Assembly (NCBI GenBank): GCA_018662005.1 | Contig: JABJHA010000004.1 | Location: 330,018-394,017 of the forward strand | DNA: 64,000 nt | Source: Rhodospirillaceae bacterium | Lineage (GTDB): Bacteria; Pseudomonadota; Alphaproteobacteria; Rhodospirillales; JABHCV01 | Reading direction: 5' to 3' | Part shown: positions 1-7,759 of the stretch, in pieces | Layout: the number at the start of each line of letters is the position of its first letter | Position numbering within the stretch: the stretch's first letter is position 1 | Translations under genes and position numbers: made by a program | Notes under the pieces: generated by a model | Database searches by the model: none | What the model was told of the DNA's origin: nothing | Seen by the model: only the letters and a program-made list of their open reading frames with translations

Positions 1-507
1 CATTTTGATCAGTTCGCTCAACCTGATACCCATTATTTCCCCCTAGCCTACCCACGTAGATCACTGTCGTATATATTATAAGGCTTGTTGCCAAAACCGA
101 AGAAATAATAGGCTCCAGTCAATCAGCGCCGGTCAACATTAAGCCCTGAAAAAAACCGCACTGAAATTCGCATAATTCTCAATTATGGTGAATCCCTGAC
201 AGTCCTCAACAAGTCGCCGTGTTAAGGAATAGACCGATTGAAATAAATCGGGTCGTTATACTGCACGGCGAGGGGCGCCAACTGCCCGGCGAATATTTGC
301 GGCCCAAGTAAAAAGTGATTGCGCACAAGCGGGCGATAGAGCGGTCAGAAAGAGATCGAAGGGGGGAGGGGGTCGAACGAATAAGATGCCACCCCACCCC
401 CAAAATGAGAAAAAAGCGAGTGGGACTCCGGTGCCCGGCCTGGGTGCTGGACAAATATTTTGATTTCCCTTTTCCTCGCGCGCGCACGCGCGAGGAGGCC
501 ATATTAA
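1..507. other. Non-coding or unrecognised left edge
   Basis: I see no convincing gene here. Open frames exist on both strands but are rich in Arg, Ser and Pro, have no ribosome-binding site and match no family I know. The stretch contains AT-rich and purine-rich runs and ends at an in-frame TAA at about 505-507, after which the phospholipase-D-like frame becomes recognisable. It may be scar sequence between mobile elements or the regulatory region of a gene outside the window. Confidence 0.4.
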
Positions 508-957
508 ACGCTTACCCGGCGCGTATATGAGGAATTACTCAGCTCTGCAGATCGCTCCGTCTGGGCTAGCACATATGCATTTTTTGACGGACCAAAAGCA
601 TTTGAAGTGCTGGCGCGGCGCATGGACGCGACACCCAGCCTACGGGTTACCCTGCTACTGAATATTCAGCGCAAGAGGGGCGATACCACCGCCGCCGAGC
701 ACCTTGTGCGCAAGTTTGCGGATCGATTTTGGGCTAAGGACTGGCCAGGATCATCACGGCCAAATGTCTACTACGACCCTCGAGCGCTCGAGACTGAGGG
801 TCCCGCGGGCGTCCTGCATGCCAAGGCCATCGTCGTCGATGACGAGGTTGTTTTCGTGACCTCAGCGAACCTAACCGAGGCCGCCCTCGACCGCAACATC
901 GAGATAGGACTTCTTATACATAGCGTAATTCCGGTGGTCACCCTCCCGAGCCTATAA
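508..957 (+). pseudogene. Phospholipase D-like (DrmC-type) gene remnant, broken at both ends
   Basis: The frame is clearly coding from about 508 (upstream of the GTG at 607): a stretch reading SSADRSVWASTYAFF leads into a phospholipase D fold. The HKD-type signature is visible as HAKAIVVDDEVVFVTSANLT, followed by EAALDRNIEIGLL, with His and Lys of the catalytic motif present. In the family the chain then continues into a final helix. Here it runs into ten unrelated residues and a stop, at the left end of the neighbouring IS110-type element. The 5' end is also missing, since a stop at 505-507 precedes it with no start. Single-HKD proteins with this NLTEAALDRN pattern include DrmC of DISARM anti-phage systems. 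That link is from memory of the motif, and no other DISARM gene is in the window. Confidence 0.6.
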
Positions 958-1005
958 TGCGGGGTCGCAGATCAGCGCCCCAAAGGGCTAAACAGGAGAG
1001 TGACC

Positions 1006-2034
1006 ATGGCAGAGTATGTTGGATTTGACGTATCGAAGGAAGAGACGAGTTTTTGCGTAATGGACGAGGCCGGCAAGATATTGGGGCAAGGCAAGGCATT
1101 GAGCGATCCGGAGGCTTTGTTTGCAATGCTCAAAGAGCACACGCTTTGCCCTGAGCGGATAGTTCTTGAGACGGGCACCCTTTCCAATTGGCTGGCCCGC
1201 GGCTTACATGAATATGGATTGCCCGTGGACGTGATCGATGCCCGCCAGGCCCATGCGGTGATGAAGCTTCAGCACAACAAAACGGACGCCAATGACGCTA
1301 TTTTGTTGGCTGAGATCGCGCGGACGGGTTTTTGCCGTTCGGTGGCGGTGAGCAGTGAAGCGGCGCAGGAGCACCGGATTTTGATCAAGGCGCGGAAACT
1401 TCTAGTCTCTCAGCGCACTGCCACACAGAACGCGATCCGTGGTTTTCTGAGTTCTCTCGGTCTGCGTTTTCCGAAGGGGTCGGGCAAGCTTGGGGAACGG
1501 GTCCTCACGGTATTGACAGCACGGCCTGATTTGTCACCACTGATCGAACCGCTGTTGTCGAGTGCCGAGAACCTAGCCCAGGAGATCGCGCGTTTTGATC
1601 AGGAAATCAAGGCGCGTGCCGGAGAGATGGTGGCCTGCCGCCTGCTGATGACGGTTCCGGGGATTGCGCACAATACCGCTCTGGCCTTCGTGGCGACCAT
1701 TGACGAACCCTCGCGGTTCACCGACTCACGCGCGGTGGGTGCCTATCTGGGCCTGACCTCGCGGCGCTATCAGTCCGGGGAGATGGACTATACGGGACGG
1801 ATATCAAAGAACGGCGACGGCCTGTTACGCAGTCTTCTTTATGAAGCGGCTAACGTTCTTTTGACCGTTGTCCGCAAGTCCCATCCGATCAAGGATTGGG
1901 CACGGCGTATTCGCAAACGCAGCTCTCACAAGAAAGCCTGCGTGGCGTTGGCGCGTAAACTGGCGGTAATCATGCACCGGATGCTGATCACCGGTGAAAC
2001 GTTCCGCTGGCCTGAGATGGAGGCGATAGCTTAA
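1006..2034 (+). CDS. IS110-family transposase (DEDD N-terminal, Transposase_20 C-terminal)
   Basis: This 342-residue protein is a bridge-RNA-type recombinase of the IS110 family. The N-terminal RuvC-like DEDD domain shows GFDVSKEETSFC (first Asp), a Glu in IVLETGTLSNW and the paired Asp in NKTDANDAILLAEIA. The C-terminal Transposase_20 domain has TVPGIAHNTALAF and GAYLGLTSRRYQSGE followed by the usual GRISKNGDGLLR, which holds the catalytic Ser. I chose the ATG at 1006 because AGGAGAG lies just upstream; a GTG at 1000 is possible. Length is normal and there is no frameshift, so the gene may be active. The element cuts the phospholipase-D-like gene to its left. Confidence 0.9.
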   Translation: MAEYVGFDVSKEETSFCVMDEAGKILGQGKALSDPEALFAMLKEHTLCPERIVLETGTLSNWLARGLHEYGLPVDVIDARQAHAVMKLQHNKTDANDAILLAEIARTGFCRSVAVSSEAAQEHRILIKARKLLVSQRTATQNAIRGFLSSLGLRFPKGSGKLGERVLTVLTARPDLSPLIEPLLSSAENLAQEIARFDQEIKARAGEMVACRLLMTVPGIAHNTALAFVATIDEPSRFTDSRAVGAYLGLTSRRYQSGEMDYTGRISKNGDGLLRSLLYEAANVLLTVVRKSHPIKDWARRIRKRSSHKKACVALARKLAVIMHRMLITGETFRWPEMEAIA

Positions 2035-2281
2035 AAGGGAAAAAAACGACAACCGGTTCCGTAAAGTAAAGTCACGGAACCTTCGTCCCCAACCGGGACG
2101 ATGGCCAAGGCGATCCCGCCCCGCTGGTTGCAAGCCGGACAGAAAACCGTCCGCCATTGCGTCTAATACATTGGGAGGCCAAAGCCAAAGGGCACTATGA
2201 TGAAGCATCCGGCCCAACCGCCGGAAACGACTTCGGAGACAACCGTGTTCCCGGTGAAGGATAAAAGAAGGGTTTAGGAGC
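2035..2281 (+). ncRNA. Candidate bridge/seek RNA region of the IS110-type element
   Basis: The 3' non-coding tail of the element is about 250 bases long and contains several GC-rich complementary segments, for example CGGTTCCGT near 2053 with CACGGAACC near 2074, and CCGCCGGAAAC further on. IS110 recombinases use a structured RNA from a non-coding end of the element, and in IS1111-type members this lies 3' of the gene. Assignment here rests on position and length plus visible hairpins. I have not folded the RNA or identified the target- and donor-binding loops. Confidence 0.35.
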
Positions 2282-2352
2282 TTGACTGCTGAGCCGGAAT
2301 TAGACAACCAGAGTATATTGAAGTTTGACCCTTTCCTTTTAACAGGAACCCC

Positions 2353-3858
2353 ATGACCGAACTGATTGGATTTTTAGATGCCGCGAACGATGTTCTGGAA
2401 GCGGTAGTTGTTTTTGTGCTGGGTATCGCCATTTTAGCCTTCGGGGTCTTTTTTCTTATTGATGTCACCCAAACGCGAAATGCAATCCGGCGGAATTTTC
2501 CTGTTCTTGGCCGGTTTCGTGCCATCTTCGAGTTCTTCGGAGAATTTTTCCGCCAATACTTTTTTGCCATGGACCGCGAGGAAATGCCGTTCAATCGGCA
2601 TCAAAGAAATTGGGTCCACAGGGCCGCAACTGATAAGAGCAATACGGTCGCATTTGGTTCCACCCGCGATCTGCGACCACCGGGAACGCTGTTATTTGTT
2701 AACAGCCCGTTTCCCACCCTTGAGGAAAGTGTAACGCAAATAAATCCACTTGTGTTTGGTCCTAACTGCGAGAATCCATTTTCCACGACTTCGTTGTTCA
2801 ATATCTCTGCCATGAGTTATGGAGCAATTTCGCGGCCTGCGGTTCAGGCGTTGTCGCGGGGTGCGGCGGCGGCGGGGTGCTGGCTCAATACCGGTGAAGG
2901 TGGCTTGTCACCTTATCATCTGGAGGGCGGCTGCGATTTGGTCTTCCAGATTGGCACTGCCAAATACGGCGTGGGCGATAACAAAGGCCAACTGAGTGAC
3001 AAGCGTCTGATTGAGATTTCTGCCCACGATCAGGTTCGTATGTTTGAAATCAAGCTCTCCCAGGGCGCGAAGCCCGGGAAAGGCGGAATCTTGCCGGGTA
3101 TTAAGGTCACTGAAGAGATCGCCAGGATACGAGGTATAGAACCGGGCAGTGATTCCCTAAGCCCCAATCGAGATCCGGACCTGGAAACAATTGACGATAT
3201 CCTCGACCGCATTGCCCACATACGAACGGTCACAGGCAAACCGGTAGGTTTCAAGACGGTTATAGGATCCAAGGGATGGTTAGTAAGACTGTTTGAAGCC
3301 TGCCTTGATCGAGGGATAGATTCCGCCCCGGATTTCATCACCATCGATGGTGCCGAAGGAGGTTCCGGGGCGGCACCCATGGGATTGATCGACTACATGG
3401 GGTTGCCCATTCATGAAAGCCTACCGTTGGTCGTCGACATGTTGGTCCGCCTTGGGCTCAAGGACCGGGTCAAGGTGATTGCATCCGGTAAATTGATAAC
3501 GCCGCCTGATATCATATGGGCCTTTTGTATCGGAGCCGATGCGGTGGTCTCAGCAAGAGGGTTCATGTTTTCGTTAGGGTGCATCCAGGCGCAGCAATGT
3601 GATAAGGATACCTGTCCGACAGGCATTACCACTCATAATCCACGCCTCCAACGAGGCTTGGTCGTCGAAGAGAAAGCACAGCTCGTCGCCAATTACGTTC
3701 GCAATATAAACAAAGGTATTCGGCTCATTTGCCATTCCTGCGGAGTGCATGAACCGAGTGAACTCGACCGCAATCACTGCCGTATTGTCATGCCCAACGG
3801 CAGATCGGTACCCTTGGACGAAATTTATCCCATTCAATTGCCCGCAACAGAAGAATAA
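2353..3858 (+). CDS. FMN-binding glutamate synthase-family protein, membrane-anchored
   Basis: This 501-residue protein matches the FMN and iron-sulfur domain of glutamate synthase large subunits but lacks the amidotransferase and central domains. It starts with a membrane segment at about residues 15-40, and the TIM-barrel synthase domain follows from about 90. Recognisable parts are SAMSYGAISRPAVQALS, NTGEGGLSPYH, a Gly- and Lys-rich KLSQGAKPGKGGILPG, DGAEGGSGAAP and the cysteine cluster CIQAQQCDKDTCPTG that would hold a 3Fe-4S centre. Stand-alone members of this family are often annotated as glutamate synthases, but several relatives act on other amines and the true substrate is unknown. 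The ATG at 2353 has AGGAA upstream. It sits just downstream of an IS110-type element, so its native promoter may have been lost. Confidence 0.8.
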   Translation: MTELIGFLDAANDVLEAVVVFVLGIAILAFGVFFLIDVTQTRNAIRRNFPVLGRFRAIFEFFGEFFRQYFFAMDREEMPFNRHQRNWVHRAATDKSNTVAFGSTRDLRPPGTLLFVNSPFPTLEESVTQINPLVFGPNCENPFSTTSLFNISAMSYGAISRPAVQALSRGAAAAGCWLNTGEGGLSPYHLEGGCDLVFQIGTAKYGVGDNKGQLSDKRLIEISAHDQVRMFEIKLSQGAKPGKGGILPGIKVTEEIARIRGIEPGSDSLSPNRDPDLETIDDILDRIAHIRTVTGKPVGFKTVIGSKGWLVRLFEACLDRGIDSAPDFITIDGAEGGSGAAPMGLIDYMGLPIHESLPLVVDMLVRLGLKDRVKVIASGKLITPPDIIWAFCIGADAVVSARGFMFSLGCIQAQQCDKDTCPTGITTHNPRLQRGLVVEEKAQLVANYVRNINKGIRLICHSCGVHEPSELDRNHCRIVMPNGRSVPLDEIYPIQLPATEE

Positions 3859-3936
3859 TCGATACCCTTTTTGATCAGCAGGCGGGGCAATCTAAATGGC
3901 AATCATGATGATCGTGTCGCCGGTGAATGGCCGCCC

Positions 3937-4125
3937 TTCGCCAAGCTGCAGTTCATGCACCGGCGCCACACCGCCGTCGTCCGCCTAGAGGAAGCCGGCT
4001 GCGAACCCGGCGAGATCGCCGCCATCACCGGCCATTCACGACAGACAATTATCCAGTTCCTCGATCAGCATTACGGCGCCAGAACAGAAAAAATGGCCCG
4101 CAACGCATGGGCCATGTTACGCGGG
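3937..4125 (+). pseudogene. Tyrosine integrase 3'-end remnant, copy 1
   Basis: The translated stretch KLQFMHRRHTAVVRLEEAGC, then EPGEIAAITGHSRQT, resembles the C-terminal catalytic part of phage-type integrases, where HxxRHT and ITGHS are hallmarks. The rest of the integrase is missing. Positions 3982-4114 match 40360-40492 almost base for base (about seven differences over 133 bases, same orientation). After about 4113 the two copies diverge, and this one reads on into unrelated sequence up to 4191. It is a scar of an old integration event next to the catabolic cluster. Confidence 0.7.
3982..4114 (+). repeat. 133-bp direct repeat, copy 1 (integrase fragment)
   Basis: By reading, this segment pairs with 40360-40492 with only scattered single-base differences. 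Both copies point the same way, and between them lies the whole catabolic cluster. Confidence 0.8.
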
Positions 4126-4358
4126 TGTAAAATTATGTCGGAACAATTCCACAGGTCTTACCGATTCAGAATATTCTCTCAAAGCCCTTAATCCTCGAGG
4201 CAACCGGAAGCACGGCGCCTTGAATCAACAAAGGTGGCCCCTTTTTACTCCGGAATAGATTCCCTCACCATTGCCATGGTTAGCGCTTGGGAAAACACGA
4301 AACCTTGTCTTTACGACGTTAAAACTTATCGGAACCCTTGACTGCCTATGGTCAGTCC

Positions 4359-5267
4359 CTAAGTCTTTTTTTGCACCAAGCTTGCCCGGAACCAGACGTA
4401 GAGCCCGCTGCCGATAACCAATGCCGTGCCGGACAGCATCCAGGCATCCGGGACGTCCCCGAAGACGACAAGGCTGATCGACATTGACGCGAGCAGATGA
4501 AAATACGAAAACGGCGCCAGCACCGAGGCCGAGGCTAGACTGTACCCGCGAATCATTAAATAGTGGCCGGTCGCTCCGGCGCTTCCCAACACCGTCATCA
4601 GAAGCCACGATAGCGCCGAAGGCGTGTCCCAGAAAAAAGGCAGCATGGCGCTGAGCACGACCAGTCCCGTCGCCGTCGAATAAAAGGTGGTGGTCGCGGC
4701 GCTGTCCATGGACCGCATGATTCGCGTCATGATCAGGTAGAGGCTGAGGCAGATCGCCGTCAATATCGGCAGCAGGGAGGCCCACTGAAGCTGGCCGAAT
4801 CCGGGGTGAACGATCAGCAGGATGCCGATAAAACCGACGACGACGGCGGCCCAGGTGCGGATGCCGACGGATTCTCCCAGGATCGGTACGGACAGGGCCG
4901 TGACCAGAACGGGGGCGATAAATTGTATCGCCGTGGCGTCGGCCAGGGGCATCAACGAGATCGCGAAATACATGGTCCCCGTCGCGCCGAGAAGAAATCC
5001 GCCCCGTATGGCCTGCAGACCGGGCCGGTTGGCCCGCAAAAAGCCGTAGGACCCTCGGGCGCCGAGGAAGATAAAAGTGACGACGACATGAAAGAAAAAC
5101 CGCGACCAAATGACCACCGCCACCGGATTATCCTGCATCAGGTGTTTGCCGAGTCCATCCATGCTGGCGAGCAAGGCGCCGGCGACGACAATCAGCAAAA
5201 TCCCTTTCCGAACATTACCGGTTTCATCGACAGCCGCCGCCCTGACTGGGTTCAGGCGGTAAAACAT
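4359..5267 (-). CDS. EamA/DMT-superfamily transporter
   Basis: This 302-residue integral membrane protein has ten hydrophobic segments in the usual two EamA repeats, the first from about residue 20 (GILLIVVAGALLASMDGLGK) and the second starting near 160. Proteins of this drug/metabolite family export or import small metabolites. The substrate cannot be read from sequence. Its start overlaps the end of the upstream CoA-transferase gene by 16 bases, so the two are co-transcribed and probably translationally coupled. That suggests it handles a substrate or by-product of the catabolic cluster, perhaps the organic acid the transferase activates. Confidence 0.85.
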   Translation of the reverse strand: MFYRLNPVRAAAVDETGNVRKGILLIVVAGALLASMDGLGKHLMQDNPVAVVIWSRFFFHVVVTFIFLGARGSYGFLRANRPGLQAIRGGFLLGATGTMYFAISLMPLADATAIQFIAPVLVTALSVPILGESVGIRTWAAVVVGFIGILLIVHPGFGQLQWASLLPILTAICLSLYLIMTRIMRSMDSAATTTFYSTATGLVVLSAMLPFFWDTPSALSWLLMTVLGSAGATGHYLMIRGYSLASASVLAPFSYFHLLASMSISLVVFGDVPDAWMLSGTALVIGSGLYVWFRASLVQKKT

Positions 5268-6781
5268 GCCGTTGACATGATTGTCGGCTCGACGGGGATG
5301 AGCGGTTCGAAGCCCATGCCATCAAGCACATCGCGGCGGATGTCGACGCCCGGCGCGACCTGATCAAGCACCATGCCTTCGGCGGTCAGGCGGAACACCG
5401 CCCGTTCGGTGACATAGAGAACCTCTTGTCCCCGCCGTATCGCCTCGGCGCCGGAATAGGTGATCTGGCCGACCTCATCCAGGAGCTTCCTGATTTTCCC
5501 GGACCGGGTAACCGCGAGGCTGCCGTCGCCGGTCGCAATCTCAGCTCCCTTGGCGTCGAAGGTGCCGCAAAAGACCATCTTGCGGGCGTTGACGGCGATG
5601 TCCATGAAACCGCCAGGCCCGACCGGCAGGCCGCCGAGTCGCGACACGTTGACATTGCCGATCGCGTCAATCTCGCCGAAGCCAAGGAAGGCGATGTCGA
5701 GTCCGCCGCCGGAATAGAAATCGAACTGGGAGGGACCGTCGATCATCGCCGATGCATTGCGCGCGAAGCCGAACAGCATGCCGTCAAGCAGGGAGCCGCC
5801 GTAGGTTCCGTGTTCGATGGTCTGGTAGTAGCGGTCCTGGTCGCCGCGTGCGGCGATGATCTTGGCGATGGCGTCGGGAATGCCGAAGCCGAAGTTGATC
5901 ACCGCGCCATCGTAAAGTTCCTCCGCCGCCCGGCGGGCGATGACCTGGCGGACGGTGAAGGGCGACTCGGGTTCGGGCGGCACGACGCCCTGGCGTTCAC
6001 CCGATAGTGTCGGGTCGTAGGGGATGTCGTAAGAGGTCGACTGCTCGGGATCGACCACCACCGCATCGACGATGGCGCCTGGGACCCGCACCGCGCGGGC
6101 CGGCAGGGTGCCGGTCTCGACCGCCGTGCGCACCTGGACGATCACCTTGCCGCCGGAATTGTGGGCCGCCTGGGCGATGGCGTAGATGTCCACATTGGCG
6201 GTTTCCTGATCGAGGGATATGTTGCCGTGGGCGTCGCCGAAGGAGCCGCGGATGATCGCCACATTGATGGCGAACGGTTTGTAACGCAGCATTTCCTGGC
6301 CGTCGAATTCGACCAGTTCGACCAGATCATCGGTCGTCCGCTTGTTCATCTTGCCGCCTTCGAGACGGGGGTCGACGAAGGTGCCGAGGCCGACATGGGT
6401 GAACAGCCCGGGCCGGCCGGCGCCGATTTCCCGGTAAAGCTGCATGAGGACGCCGCCGGGCAGCACATAGGCCTCGATTTTTTCGTCACGGGCCATCTCC
6501 TGCATGCGCGGCGACCACACCCAGTGACCGCCGATGACCCGCCGCACCATGCCCTCGTGGGCGAAGCAGTTCATGCCCTTGTCCTTGCGGTCGCCAATGC
6601 CGAGCGAATGAATGGCGGTCAGGTCACGGGGATGACCGGTGTCGAGAAACCGTTTCTCGACGGCGGCGAACAGGCAGGATGCCTCAACAAGACCGCCACC
6701 GCCGCCGATCAGGCCGACGGTGTCGCCGTCGTTGATCAGGGCGACGGCGTCTTCCTTGGACATGAACTTGTTGATGGTCAT
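5252..6781 (-). CDS. Fused class I acyl-CoA:carboxylate CoA-transferase (YdiF-like), copy 1
   Basis: This enzyme of about 509 residues has both CoA-transferase subunits fused. The alpha half begins with KFMSKEDAVALINDGDTVGL and the Gly-rich IGGGGGLVEA. The beta half contains IEHGTYGG, where the Glu of EHG is the expected catalytic residue forming the glutamyl-CoA thioester, and FDFYSGGGLDIAFLG. It would move CoA from acetyl- or succinyl-CoA to an organic acid. I prefer the ATG at 6781, preceded by AGTGGAG, over a start 14 codons upstream. A clear paralogue lies at 17570. The gene is transcribed with the EamA transporter and divergently from the hydratase gene at 6960. Confidence 0.87.
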   Translation of the reverse strand: MTINKFMSKEDAVALINDGDTVGLIGGGGGLVEASCLFAAVEKRFLDTGHPRDLTAIHSLGIGDRKDKGMNCFAHEGMVRRVIGGHWVWSPRMQEMARDEKIEAYVLPGGVLMQLYREIGAGRPGLFTHVGLGTFVDPRLEGGKMNKRTTDDLVELVEFDGQEMLRYKPFAINVAIIRGSFGDAHGNISLDQETANVDIYAIAQAAHNSGGKVIVQVRTAVETGTLPARAVRVPGAIVDAVVVDPEQSTSYDIPYDPTLSGERQGVVPPEPESPFTVRQVIARRAAEELYDGAVINFGFGIPDAIAKIIAARGDQDRYYQTIEHGTYGGSLLDGMLFGFARNASAMIDGPSQFDFYSGGGLDIAFLGFGEIDAIGNVNVSRLGGLPVGPGGFMDIAVNARKMVFCGTFDAKGAEIATGDGSLAVTRSGKIRKLLDEVGQITYSGAEAIRRGQEVLYVTERAVFRLTAEGMVLDQVAPGVDIRRDVLDGMGFEPLIPVEPTIMSTACFTA

Positions 6782-6959
6782 GGCTCCACTCTTTACGATT
6801 TTCAAAGTCCGGGACGATGGCAACCTGCCGTCAAATTATTAAAGACTAATAAAGCTATCTAGGCAACTATATAAAAAAATGTCATATAAACTTTATTTTA
6901 TCGTATCTAATGACGGAGTCGATGGGAATGCCGCCGAAGACTGAAATGAGGAGCAGGCC
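6782..6959. promoter_or_regulatory. AT-rich divergent promoter region, CoA-transferase / hydratase
   Basis: The gap between two divergent genes is strongly AT-rich compared with its surroundings (around 6835-6905), as expected for back-to-back promoters. It contains CAACTAT at 6864-6870. The same heptamer occurs in the GntR region at 36446 and inverted at 36400, so it may belong to a shared operator. I could not pick unambiguous -35 and -10 boxes. Confidence 0.45.
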
Positions 6960-7754
6960 ATGGCCGGGCAGCGAAATATAGAGGCCGCGCGGTTGCTCGC
7001 CGATGCCTGGCTCGCCGATTCCGTGATCGAGCCGTTGCCGGCCCATCTGCGGCCCCGCAACCACAGTGAGGCGACGGCGATTCAGGACGCCATGGCTCGT
7101 CGGATCGGTCTGCCGGTGGCCGGCTGGAAGGTCGGGGGGGCGCCGAACGTCGGTCGCATCTTCGCGCCGCGCCTGTTCGCCACGCCGGCTGTCCTGCCCG
7201 TGCCGGCGTTCGCCGCGGCGCGGATCGAATGCGAACTCGGTTTCCGCTTGCGCCACGACTTGCCACCGCGATCCGATGACTATAGCGAGGCCGAGGTCGC
7301 CGCCGCCTGCGCGCTGATGCCTTGCGTTGAAATCACCACCGCGCGGGTTCGCCAGGCCCGCCATATCGCCCAGTCGCCGGACGACGTGCTCGACATCCTC
7401 GCCGACAACGCGGTCCAGGGAGGGCTGGTGGTCGGCGCCGCCATCGACGACTGGCGGACCCTGTCGCTGCTTGACATAACGATCGACCTTCGCATTGACG
7501 GCGGCCAGGCTGTGCCGCTTAATCCGCGCGAGGACCGCTCCGAGCCGTTCAAGGTCATGGTTTGGCTGGTCAACGCCCTGTCGGCGCGCGGCATTGGCCT
7601 GTCGGTCAGTCAGGTCACCACGCTGGGCAGCATCACGGTCTCGCAACCCCTCGCGCCGGGCCAGTCGGCGGTCGCCGATTACGGCCGCTTCGGCAGCATC
7701 GCGGTCGCCGTCGCGGCGCCGGACGAGCAGGTCATACCGGAAAAACTGCTCTAG
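6960..7754 (+). CDS. 2-keto-4-pentenoate hydratase/FAH-fold family enzyme, copy 1
   Basis: This 264-residue protein has the layout of MhpD/DmpE-type hydratases, which add water to 2-hydroxypentadienoate-like products of ring cleavage; the family also holds related decarboxylases. Visible family features are VAGWKVGGAPNVGRIFAPRLF near the N-terminus, the metal-site Glu pair in ARIECELGFRLRHDL, CVEITTARV and ILADNAVQGGLVVG. The start has AGGAG seven bases upstream. It runs divergently from the CoA-transferase and ends 5 bases from the convergent QuiC-like gene. A second copy lies at 22097. Which keto acid is hydrated is not evident. Confidence 0.83.
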   Translation: MAGQRNIEAARLLADAWLADSVIEPLPAHLRPRNHSEATAIQDAMARRIGLPVAGWKVGGAPNVGRIFAPRLFATPAVLPVPAFAAARIECELGFRLRHDLPPRSDDYSEAEVAAACALMPCVEITTARVRQARHIAQSPDDVLDILADNAVQGGLVVGAAIDDWRTLSLLDITIDLRIDGGQAVPLNPREDRSEPFKVMVWLVNALSARGIGLSVSQVTTLGSITVSQPLAPGQSAVADYGRFGSIAVAVAAPDEQVIPEKLL

Positions 7755-7759
7755 GCGCG

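Larger units (their letters stand above)
925..2290 (+). mobile_element. IS110-family element (IS1111-like layout), approximate ends
   Basis: The left limit is set by the point where the phospholipase-D-like reading frame stops making sense. The right limit is set by the end of the long non-coding tail after the transposase. The left non-coding part is short and the right one about 250 bases long, which is the IS1111-type arrangement. A TATAAT sequence lies at 953-958 near the left end and TTGACT at 2282-2287 near the right end, as expected if a promoter is assembled across the junction of the excised circle. I could not define exact terminal repeats: a GAGCCTATA-like left motif and a TTTAGGAGCT-like right motif are only weakly inverted. 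Confidence 0.7.

Noticed and set aside
206..530. Open frames on both strands at the left edge
   Set aside because: Low-complexity Arg/Ser/Pro composition, no ribosome-binding site, no similarity to known folds.
2282..2330. Promoter for the glutamate-synthase-like gene using TTGACT of the IS end
   Set aside because: No acceptable -10 box at a 16-18 base spacing on this side; the hexamer fits better as half of a junction promoter.
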